In this document: positions 56,858-64,000 of the stretch, piece by piece
Numbering within the stretch: the stretch's first letter is position 1
Layout of the letters: each line of letters opens with the position of its first letter
IMG/VR virus record: IMGVR_UViG_3300042289_000986
Span: 62,001-126,000 of that record
Source: a virus
DNA length: 64,000 bases
Strand: one strand, 5' to 3'
Program-made: the position numbers and the translations under genes
Notes under the pieces: generated by a model
The model's database searches: none
The model's input: only the letters and a program-made list of their open reading frames with translations
Told to the model about the DNA's origin: nothing

Positions 56858-58459
56858 ATGGCTACTTCCAATAGAAAAGGATTTGTTCAACAAATTCGTG
56901 ATCAAAAATTTTATATAGAAATTTGTTTTTTTAATCAAATTGAAGGACAAGTACCAATAAGCATTCCTTTTTTTTATATTGATTCTTTAAAAATAGTTGA
57001 AAGTTTACAACATTGGGCAACTTCTGCTGAATTAACATTAAATACAGATTTTGAAATTTTTACCAGAGGTACAACACAAAAAGTTGTAACTGATAATGGA
57101 AAGATTGATAAAATCGCTGCTCCTTATATTGATCGAACAGATGGAAGAAACAGGATTGGTGTAAGAATTTATCCAGTTTCTCCAAATAACGATGAAAACG
57201 TTTTTCCAAAATATAGATGGGAAATGTCTTATGATTTTGTTGTAGTAGACGTTGAAGATTTACCTACTCAAAATAGTCAAAGGAAAAAAAGAAAATATAC
57301 ATTGATCGATGAAAGATATCAAATATTAAAAGAAAGAAACATTGAATGGTCTACTAGAATAATGGCGGCGGCAACATATTCCAAGTTACCTTATGAATTA
57401 ACAGATGAAGAATCTTCAATGAATCCTAATGATATTTTACGAGAAATTATAAATTTAGCAGCATCAAATCCCAACCCATCGGTTGGTGTTAATGATCCAA
57501 TTAAAGTTGGTTATTCTGAAGAAGGTAGTATTGATAAACCAACAGTTCCTTTAAACAATTTTAATTTGGATTTGTGGGATGCTGGAAATGTTAATAATAA
57601 ATTGCAAGCAAACAATGTCGCAAAAACTTTTGCTTTAGATGATATTGAGTATATTTTACCTTTTTGTACTGGAACTGATGGATATCCTGTGATTTTAGAT
57701 TTTGGTAGATCTTCTGTAGATAAAGCATGGCACTTAACATCTTTAAAAAAATTATTTGAAAATTCTAATGAAGAACAAGTAGAAAGATTATTAATTGAAG
57801 ATGGGTTGTCTCCTAGTGATAGCGAACCTTATGTTGCTAGAGCAGATGCTTCAGAATCAAATAATGTTAAAAATTTTACTTCAGGTTTGGCATCTCGAAT
57901 AAGCAAATATAAATTTTCTCCAATGGTTGCAACTGATGATAATCAGATTTTAAATAGAGCACTTCATTTTTATAATCATTCTACAGGAGAATTTTCAATA
58001 CTAATGGAACAAAATACCGCTAAAAGTGTTTTAGAAGGATTTAAAGAAATTGCTCAAAACGGACTTTATAGTTTTAAAAATGGATACAGTCCTCAAATCA
58101 TTTCAAACTTAAATCAAACTAAAGCAAAAGGATTAATGACTACAAACGAATTAAGTCTTTCAGGTCCGTTTATAACAGAAAATAATACTAGAAATCAAAT
58201 GATGTTAGATTTTTTATTTTTGTCACAATCTGTGACTTTTCAAGCTTTGGGTTTAACATTAAGAGCACCTGGTAAGTTTATATTCATTGATAGATTTGCA
58301 TCTGCTGATAGCAACCCTTTTGATGATAGATTTTTAGGACAGTGGTTAATGACAAAAGTATCTCATCTTTTTACACAAGAAACATATATGAATGAAGTTG
58401 TGGCAGTAAAAATTGATAGTTTTGGTAAGTTGTTCCCAGAAGAAGATAATAAACTTTAA
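56858..58459 (+). CDS. Baseplate hub protein candidate (gp27-like)
   Basis: 533 residues. The N-terminal 'KIVESLQHWATSAELTLN' and the C-terminal 'MMLDFLFLSQSVTFQALGLTLRAPGKFIFIDR' fit the hub proteins (T4 gp27 and relatives) with tube-like domains that hold the spike. It lies between the tube-like gene and the zinc protein/lysin genes, a common hub position. Longer than T4 gp27. Confidence 0.6.
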   Translation: MATSNRKGFVQQIRDQKFYIEICFFNQIEGQVPISIPFFYIDSLKIVESLQHWATSAELTLNTDFEIFTRGTTQKVVTDNGKIDKIAAPYIDRTDGRNRIGVRIYPVSPNNDENVFPKYRWEMSYDFVVVDVEDLPTQNSQRKKRKYTLIDERYQILKERNIEWSTRIMAAATYSKLPYELTDEESSMNPNDILREIINLAASNPNPSVGVNDPIKVGYSEEGSIDKPTVPLNNFNLDLWDAGNVNNKLQANNVAKTFALDDIEYILPFCTGTDGYPVILDFGRSSVDKAWHLTSLKKLFENSNEEQVERLLIEDGLSPSDSEPYVARADASESNNVKNFTSGLASRISKYKFSPMVATDDNQILNRALHFYNHSTGEFSILMEQNTAKSVLEGFKEIAQNGLYSFKNGYSPQIISNLNQTKAKGLMTTNELSLSGPFITENNTRNQMMLDFLFLSQSVTFQALGLTLRAPGKFIFIDRFASADSNPFDDRFLGQWLMTKVSHLFTQETYMNEVVAVKIDSFGKLFPEEDNKL

Positions 58460-58461
58460 AT

Positions 58462-58773
58462 ATGAATAAAGAAAATTTAAAACAAATGATGCAAAAAAAC
58501 CAAATTCAAAGACTTGCTTCTTCAAATAAGAATAATTTTCCTACTCTTCCACAAATGGCAAAAAATTTAGGAAGAGATGTGGTTAAAAACATTCAAAGCA
58601 TATCTCAAGGAAATTCAATAAATGCTTCTTCAGAAGAAGTACAAAAAAGAAAATCTATCTGTCAGGGTTGCGAGTATTATAACTCGTTTCAAGATCGTTG
58701 TGTTAAATGTGGGTGTTTTCTAGCAGTTAAAACTTATTTAAAAGCATCAAACTGTCCCATTAATAAGTGGTAA
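58462..58773 (+). CDS. Cys4 zinc protein of the tail module
   Basis: 103 residues. The C-terminal 'ICQGCEYYNSFQDRCVKCGCFLAVKTYLKASNCP' carries two Cys pairs, a module I recall from T4-type phages beside baseplate genes. The N-terminal half is a basic helix. Function unknown; may assist hub assembly. Starts 2 bp after the hub gene. Confidence 0.6.
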   Translation: MNKENLKQMMQKNQIQRLASSNKNNFPTLPQMAKNLGRDVVKNIQSISQGNSINASSEEVQKRKSICQGCEYYNSFQDRCVKCGCFLAVKTYLKASNCPINKW

Positions 58774-59334
58774 ATAATACCTTTCAATGATTAATTTTGA
58801 ATGATGGTCTATTATTTTTCTTTCATATTCAATTTTTTCATTTAACCTACCCCATTTTAAATGGTAGTCAGCAGATTCTTTAATAATTTTATTATTAATT
58901 TTTTCTGTTTCATTGGCATCAAAAATTTCTTCTCTTTCTATAAAAATACATAAGCCTTTCATTTCATTTTTAAGCCAAAACAGTTCATCTTTAGGATATT
59001 CTGAATATCGAATATCTGGAATAATATTAACGCAATTTTCTTTTAATTCAAATTTTTCAATAAAATATCTACCATTTGTTTTTTGTCTCATTAATTTACC
59101 ATATTCTACCAACAATGGTCTAACAGATTCTTTTTCTTGGTTATTTTCTGTAAAAGAATCAAATTCAATTTTTTCAAAAAGTATTTTTTGTAAATCTTGT
59201 TTAACAATATCTCCAGCAATAGATTTTCTCATGGCTGGTAAATCTAATTTCTCAAATTCTCTAATTAATCCTCGACATAACGTATCTTTGCCGCATCTGG
59301 CAGCACCAGAAATGCCTATAATTGGATAATTCAT
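58747..59334 (-). CDS. Deoxynucleoside monophosphate kinase-like (T4 gp1 type)
   Basis: 195 residues from the ATG at 59334; the longer frame adds a hydrophobic stretch unlikely to be translated. P-loop 'GISGAARCGKDTLCRGL' (GKDT as in dNMP kinases), 'LLVEYGKLMRQ', 'NIIPDIRYSEYPKDE' (Arg/Asp of the NMP site) and 'IFIERE'. It would phosphorylate dNMPs, complementing the reductase and dUTPase. It is an isolated minus-strand gene within late tail genes. Confidence 0.75.
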   Translation of the reverse strand: MNYPIIGISGAARCGKDTLCRGLIREFEKLDLPAMRKSIAGDIVKQDLQKILFEKIEFDSFTENNQEKESVRPLLVEYGKLMRQKTNGRYFIEKFELKENCVNIIPDIRYSEYPKDELFWLKNEMKGLCIFIEREEIFDANETEKINNKIIKESADYHLKWGRLNEKIEYERKIIDHHSKLIIERYYLPLINGTV

Positions 59335-59404
59335 ACTAAATATATAGTATACATTTAAAAATAAAATTATCAAGAAAAAATAAGTTATCTGAGTAAGTTT
59401 TTAT

Positions 59405-61048
59405 ATGGCAACCAATTCAATCACTAATTCTTTATTTCAGGGGGTTAGTCCAGCAACCGCCGATCAAGTTATTAATGGATATAATCCATTTTCTTCTAGT
59501 TCAACTTCTGGAAGAACCACTGTTGGTCAAACAAATCCCCCAACTGGTATTACTGTTGGTGGAGGAACTGGTAATGTTTTTCAAACATTAGCTTCTAGCG
59601 TTCCTGCTGTGCAAAATGCTGCTGCCGCAGCAGGAGCAGCATCTAAAAGAATAACAACGCAAGCAGGATCTAATCAAGTAAGATTTGGAACTCCTACAGG
59701 AAGGTCGCCTTCTATGTTGAGTGGTGAATATAGTGAACCAACATCACAAGAAATTAGAGAACTTGAGAAAAAAACAAATCTAACATTATACCCTTATATT
59801 TTTGGTGGAGAATTAGCAAAAATTAAACATCAGTTTAGCGATTTGAATGTTAATAAATATTATCTTTTATTATCTCTTTTAGTTTATGGATTTGATAACG
59901 CAACTTTAAGATCTGCTACACAAGGACAAGATGCTTATATTATAGATGAAGCATTTATTGCAGATTTTTTAAATCTTCCTAAACAACCAGGTTTACTAGA
60001 AGCATTACAAAAAACACCTGCTTGGCAAAAAGGTTGCTTTGATGATATTGGTAAACTTGGTGTTACTGAAGTGAATGCGGATCGAATGGAAAATAATCCT
60101 ATCACTGGTCCAGAAAAAACTACACCAAGTTTAGTAGAAAAACTTTTAAATCAAATTCATCCTGATACTGTCGATAATATTGAAAAATTTTGTAATGTTA
60201 TACGCACACGTTCTTATCTATCTATGCCAAAGGGAGCATTCGGTTCTATTTCAAGAATTGTTGCAGGAATTAATGGTGTTATTGGTGCTTTTCAAAGTAT
60301 TATCAACGACATCTACAATGGAGTTATTATTTATATTCAAAAAATTTATGCTTGGATTAATGGTATTATAGTTCAAATACAAAGAAAATTATTAGAAGTT
60401 ATCGAAGATCTAATTCCATTAGATTTATTATGTTTAATATTAGATACGTTGCAAGTATTACTAGATGATATCAACTTTTTTACATCATTGTTTAATATGT
60501 CAGGGTCTTTTACTAATATCTTAAATAGTGTACAAAATTTTGTTAACATTGCATCAAATTTTGTTACAAATCCATTTACAACAGCTATGGCATATTTGCC
60601 ACCAGAAGTTCAACAAATTGTTGATACTGTAAATCAAATTGGTACAGATCCTGGTGGGTTTTTAGCTGATCAACTTTCTAACTATGGTTATGCTTGGGTT
60701 GCCACGGCACTTCAAGGAAATTTGATAGGTGCTTTAGTAAATAAGTTTGGACCTGGTTATGCAGCAATTACTCCACTAGGTAATGTTCTTTCAAAAGCGG
60801 GTGAAATATATCAAAGATACGGTGGTTCATTTCCTCCGATTGCTGCTTCACTTGGACCGAATGTTTATAATAGTAATAGAGAAGACATTTATGGGCATCC
60901 TTTAGATCCTTCATTCATTTATAAAAACATCCAAGAAAATTTTAGATCGATTAGTCCATCAGTAGGACAAATTGGAGAAGGGGTTAAAAAGATTCCTGCT
61001 GATGTAAATTCATTTATTACTAGTTTAAATCCTTTTGATGGAAAATGA
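59405..61048 (+). CDS. Virion structural protein
   Basis: 547 residues. Ser/Gly/Thr-rich N-terminus (about 1-115), then helical region 'NKYYLLLSLLVYGFDNATLRS', hydrophobic helices (about 290-400, 'ELLQELMVL'-like alternation, 'LLCLILDTLQVLLDDINFF') and a Pro/Gly C-terminal part. Placed between hub and lysin genes; probably a baseplate hub or tail needle component. Not assigned to a named family. The start has a degenerate octamer (GAGTAAGT). Confidence 0.5.
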   Translation: MATNSITNSLFQGVSPATADQVINGYNPFSSSSTSGRTTVGQTNPPTGITVGGGTGNVFQTLASSVPAVQNAAAAAGAASKRITTQAGSNQVRFGTPTGRSPSMLSGEYSEPTSQEIRELEKKTNLTLYPYIFGGELAKIKHQFSDLNVNKYYLLLSLLVYGFDNATLRSATQGQDAYIIDEAFIADFLNLPKQPGLLEALQKTPAWQKGCFDDIGKLGVTEVNADRMENNPITGPEKTTPSLVEKLLNQIHPDTVDNIEKFCNVIRTRSYLSMPKGAFGSISRIVAGINGVIGAFQSIINDIYNGVIIYIQKIYAWINGIIVQIQRKLLEVIEDLIPLDLLCLILDTLQVLLDDINFFTSLFNMSGSFTNILNSVQNFVNIASNFVTNPFTTAMAYLPPEVQQIVDTVNQIGTDPGGFLADQLSNYGYAWVATALQGNLIGALVNKFGPGYAAITPLGNVLSKAGEIYQRYGGSFPPIAASLGPNVYNSNREDIYGHPLDPSFIYKNIQENFRSISPSVGQIGEGVKKIPADVNSFITSLNPFDGK

Positions 61049-62553
61049 AAAAAGTTTCTGGTAATCATTTAGGAATTGTAGTTAATACAACTGACCCCGA
61101 AAATAGAGGAAGGGTTCAAGTTTTTGTTCCACACATTTCCACAACTTTATATTCTGGTTGGAATGAAAACTTAAAAGATATAAAATTTAAAACATTTACA
61201 TCTGATGTTTTTACTGACGAAATAAAACAAAGATTGTGGTCTTTGTTACCTTGGGCAGAAGCTGCGGTCCCGTGTTGGGGTGGTGGTACTGGTGCTCCAA
61301 TTGATGAAAGTACAGGGTTACCAATGCCAATACCAACGGATCAAGCTTTTGCTTCTCAAGGACCTTCTGGCACGATTAGATATAAATCAGGCATATCTGG
61401 TGATGGTTTACAGGGATTTGTTAAAGAAAGGACTGCCGCTTTTTTTGGACAGTTTCCAAACGCAACTATAACGAGTACAACTGGTGGAAGGCACTCTGCT
61501 GGAAGTCTTCATTATTCTGGAAGAGCGATTGATATTAGAACTTATGATCAAAACCCAGAAACAATTCGTCAAATGGTAAATTGGTGGGGTACAGTTGGTG
61601 GCGCAACAGAAATAGGATATGAAGTAAACAGTAGCAGTCCTCACTTACATATTGGTTTTAGAACAGATGGTAGAAGAACCGCTTTTAACGTTGGAAGCAC
61701 CCCTTCATGGTGGGGTGGTTTTGCTTCAGGATTTAGAAATGGAAGTTTACAACAATCTCCAACAAATCCTGGTACATCACAAGCTATTGCTACGGCATCA
61801 GTTAATCCTAGATCTGTTCCAGCAAAAGATGGGTTAAATAATAAAAAAGGAGAAAGAACTGGATCTGAAACAGGTCCTTCACAAGTTTCTGGTACAGGAT
61901 TTAGTCAAAATTTTTTGAATGCTGTAAAAGATTGGGAAGCTGGACCAAACAGAGAATATTTTAACTCAACTGCAATAGATGATGGTGGAATTTATACAAT
62001 AGGTTATGGAACAGAATCTAGACCAGGCGCAACAATTACCGAAGCTGAAGCATCCAGAGCATTGATTGCAGATTTAAGTAAAAGAGCTATTGTGGTAAAT
62101 AATGCATTAAATAATCGAGGAATTACGCTAACACAAAGTCAAAAAGAAGCGTTGATATCTTATACATTTAATAGAGGACCTCGCGGACTTAATGAACTTT
62201 TAAATAAATCTGGTAAAACTTGGGATTCTATAGGACCAAACATGTTAAAATATTGGGGAAAAAATCCAGATGCTCAAGCAGGATTAGTTAATCGTCGCCA
62301 AAAAGAACTAGCACATGCCAATAATGATGGTTCTGGTGGTGGTGCTGTAGAAGGAGACGGTTCAAATGTTTTTAGAACTACAAATGCTGGACAAAATGCA
62401 TATGCCTCAATCAACAGTCCAAGAGCAGGAGGACCGATGGGCTTTTATTCTACACCCGCAGTTGGAGCAAAAGTTTGGGTATTTTTTGAAGCAGAAAATC
62501 CACAAAGACCTGTATTTTTTGCAAATGCTTACGAACCTTCAAATATAATCTAA
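61045..62553 (+). CDS. Baseplate hub lysin with M15 peptidase and lysozyme domains (gp5-like)
   Basis: 502 residues. N-terminal OB-fold 'GIVVNTTDPENRGRVQVFVP' (about 10-30) as in T4 gp5. Residues about 115-210 are an M15/VanY-type peptidase: S154-x-H156...D163 ('SLHYSGRAID') and 'HLH' (200-202). Residues about 285-435 are a GH24 lysozyme: Glu298, Asp312, Thr318 ('WEAG', 'DDGGIYTIGYGT'). The C-terminal 'VGAKVWVFFEAENPQRPVFFANAY' completes the OB or joins the spike. It would cut both glycan and peptide bonds of host murein during DNA entry. 4-bp overlap with the previous gene. Confidence 0.88.
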   Translation: MKKVSGNHLGIVVNTTDPENRGRVQVFVPHISTTLYSGWNENLKDIKFKTFTSDVFTDEIKQRLWSLLPWAEAAVPCWGGGTGAPIDESTGLPMPIPTDQAFASQGPSGTIRYKSGISGDGLQGFVKERTAAFFGQFPNATITSTTGGRHSAGSLHYSGRAIDIRTYDQNPETIRQMVNWWGTVGGATEIGYEVNSSSPHLHIGFRTDGRRTAFNVGSTPSWWGGFASGFRNGSLQQSPTNPGTSQAIATASVNPRSVPAKDGLNNKKGERTGSETGPSQVSGTGFSQNFLNAVKDWEAGPNREYFNSTAIDDGGIYTIGYGTESRPGATITEAEASRALIADLSKRAIVVNNALNNRGITLTQSQKEALISYTFNRGPRGLNELLNKSGKTWDSIGPNMLKYWGKNPDAQAGLVNRRQKELAHANNDGSGGGAVEGDGSNVFRTTNAGQNAYASINSPRAGGPMGFYSTPAVGAKVWVFFEAENPQRPVFFANAYEPSNII

Positions 62554-62574
62554 ACTTGTATATTTGAATGCTTT

Positions 62575-62582
62575 AATAAATA
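62575..62582 (+). promoter_or_regulatory. Late-promoter-like octamer
   Basis: AATAAATA ending 6 nt before the ATG at 62589. Confidence 0.6.
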
Positions 62583-62588
62583 TTAATA

Positions 62589-64000
62589 ATGGCTACTTTC
62601 TCTTATAGTCCTACAAAATTAAACGAAAACGAATCCAAACAATATAGTGTAATTGGTGGTGAGGCAGGTTCTATTTCTATGGGACAACATGTGGTAAAAG
62701 ATCCTTATGGTTCTTTTATTTCGGAAGATAGATCTCATATGATTTTATCCGATAAATTTGGTAGCTTAATACAATTTATTGGAGGAAAAGTAGTATTTAA
62801 AACTGCATCCGATTTGTGCATGTTTACAAATCAAAACATGTTTATGTCGGTTACAGGTGATGTTCAATCGAGTATTGGTGGTAGTAAACATGATTTTGTT
62901 GAGGGTGATGTTACTGCACAGGCAGGTAATGACAAACAAAGAGCCGCTGCTGAAAAACTTCAAGGATTAACAAGTCAAATAGATAAAGAAAAATTAGATA
63001 CTATTAAATCTACCGAAGGACAAGAAATGGATTGTCCAGTTTGTTCTCAAAAACATTTGTCAGAAAGAGGTTCTGCTTTAGTTGGAAAAATTTTTAAAAC
63101 GTTAAGAAGATTTTTACCAAACATGGCATATCCTTTAGATATTGTTCAAAAGATTATAAATTTTTTGGTAGTTCCTTTTTTAAATGCATCAACTACAAAT
63201 TTATCATTAACTGGAGGAAAAGGCTGTGGTAGTCCTGGCTGTAAAAATGGAAGAATAAAATCGCCAGCAACTGCTGTTCAAGAAGGAAACAGTAAAGCAG
63301 CCGATGCATATGAATCTAGAAAACTTCAAATTGCAAGCGCACAAACAGAAATGGGAAAAGGTGGTGCAAAGGTTGTTAGAGAAGGGGGCGATGTAGTTTG
63401 GCAGGTTGGTTTAGCAAAAAATGATGCACCAACAGTAACGTACAAAGATCCGGTTCCTACGGCATTATATTTACAAAATTCAAAAATACCTGGTGAATTT
63501 TTTGCTCTTGGCGCAAAAGGAACAGCAAAACAAGCTATACATTCAGATCCTTTAATTAATCCAGGTAGCTTATTGCTTGATGTTGCTAATAAGTTTGAAG
63601 TTTCGGCAGGATCGCCAGGTGTAGATTTAAAAACTTCTGGTAAAGCAACTTTTTCTGGTGCAGTTACAAATATTGTTGCAAACCAAGGAGAATTAACTTT
63701 AACATCAGGTAATAAAACAACTTTAAAAGGAAAAAATGTTTTAATTGATGCTAGAGATAGATCTGGTGATAGTGGAGTTAAAATTGAATCTGATAATACT
63801 CTTGTTGCTGGAAAGTTAAGTGTAACTGGAGATCTTGCTTTAAAAGGATCTTTGATGATGGATGGGGGATTGTATGTTACACATTTAACATGCCCATCAG
63901 AAAGAATTCAAACATCTCCTAGTGGTGGAGCACATTATGTTCATTCAAATGCAACGTGGAATGATTTTGCTCCAACAAAAGCAAGTGCTTTGGATATATT
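62589..64000 (+). CDS. Baseplate spike / structural protein, 3'-truncated
   Basis: Open from ATG 62589 to the window end (470 codons). 'DPYGSFISEDRSHMILSDKFGSLIQFIGGKVVF' and 'ITSGNKTTLKGKNVLIDARD'-like beta repeats resemble the beta-helical spike proteins that follow gp5-type genes. A Cys-rich insert ('CPVC', 'KGCGSPGCKNG', about 150-215) may bind zinc. It directly follows the lysin. Late octamer AATAAATA upstream. Confidence 0.65.
   Translation, partial: MATFSYSPTKLNENESKQYSVIGGEAGSISMGQHVVKDPYGSFISEDRSHMILSDKFGSLIQFIGGKVVFKTASDLCMFTNQNMFMSVTGDVQSSIGGSKHDFVEGDVTAQAGNDKQRAAAEKLQGLTSQIDKEKLDTIKSTEGQEMDCPVCSQKHLSERGSALVGKIFKTLRRFLPNMAYPLDIVQKIINFLVVPFLNASTTNLSLTGGKGCGSPGCKNGRIKSPATAVQEGNSKAADAYESRKLQIASAQTEMGKGGAKVVREGGDVVWQVGLAKNDAPTVTYKDPVPTALYLQNSKIPGEFFALGAKGTAKQAIHSDPLINPGSLLLDVANKFEVSAGSPGVDLKTSGKATFSGAVTNIVANQGELTLTSGNKTTLKGKNVLIDARDRSGDSGVKIESDNTLVAGKLSVTGDLALKGSLMMDGGLYVTHLTCPSERIQTSPSGGAHYVHSNATWNDFAPTKASALDI

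Noticed and set aside
1-64000. CRISPR array, integrase or attachment sites
   Set aside because: No regularly spaced direct repeats of suitable size and no recombinase gene were seen; the phage looks virulent in this window.

Overview
This window is about 64 kb of the genome of a large, tailed, T4-type (myovirus) bacteriophage. The AT-rich coding, dense small genes with ATGA stop/start overlaps, a tail sheath, tail tube, baseplate hub and large terminase of T4 type, a viral tmRNA and a large tRNA set all point to this. The host is probably Gram-negative: there are three small lipobox proteins, an outer-membrane beta-barrel protein with a C-terminal Phe, and a tail lysin. The early-type promoters look like ordinary sigma70 sites (TTGACA / TATAAT).

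Layout. (1) 1-2.2 kb: end of a virion structural gene, then a phosphoesterase. (2) 3.2-3.7 kb, minus strand: a tmRNA with an unusually long tag. (3) 4.9-7.2 kb and scattered later: small basic or acidic proteins that share a short N-terminal motif ending in (L/I)-x-E. (4) 7.2-22.3 kb: the translation region, with 14 tRNAs plus one broken tRNA, a bS21 homologue, a possible bL12 N-terminal-domain protein, two large structured RNAs (about 9.1-9.4 kb and 16.2-16.8 kb) and two HNH endonucleases. (5) 17.9-37.3 kb: nucleotide metabolism and accessory enzymes: short-type adenylosuccinate synthetase, dUTPase, dCMP deaminase, class II ribonucleotide reductase, RNA ligase 1, P-loop kinase, HAD phosphatase, SET-domain protein, SemiSWEET-like membrane protein, outer-membrane protein, several metallophosphoesterases and HExxH proteins. 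(6) 37.4-44.7 kb: AAA ATPase, RecB-type nuclease, head-internal-type acidic proteins, neck protein candidate, PhoH. (7) 44.8-64 kb: late tail module: sheath, tube, hub-assembly paralogues, tape-measure candidate, tube-cap candidate, terminase, hub, a tail lysin with two catalytic domains, and a baseplate/spike protein running off the window end.

How it fits together. The phage brings much of its own decoding and ribosome-modifying equipment (tRNAs, tmRNA, bS21, bL12-like) and a likely RNA-repair set (Rnl1, kinase, HAD phosphatase) that could protect its tRNAs from anticodon nucleases. Many late genes on both strands carry a T4-late-promoter-like octamer (A/T-ATAA-A/G-TA) that ends only 5-6 nt before the start codon. 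If the octamer works as in T4, transcription would begin at the start codon, giving leaderless late mRNAs. The same motif precedes many of the genes with the shared (L/I)xE N-terminus. I infer that those proteins are prohead-targeted internal virion proteins.
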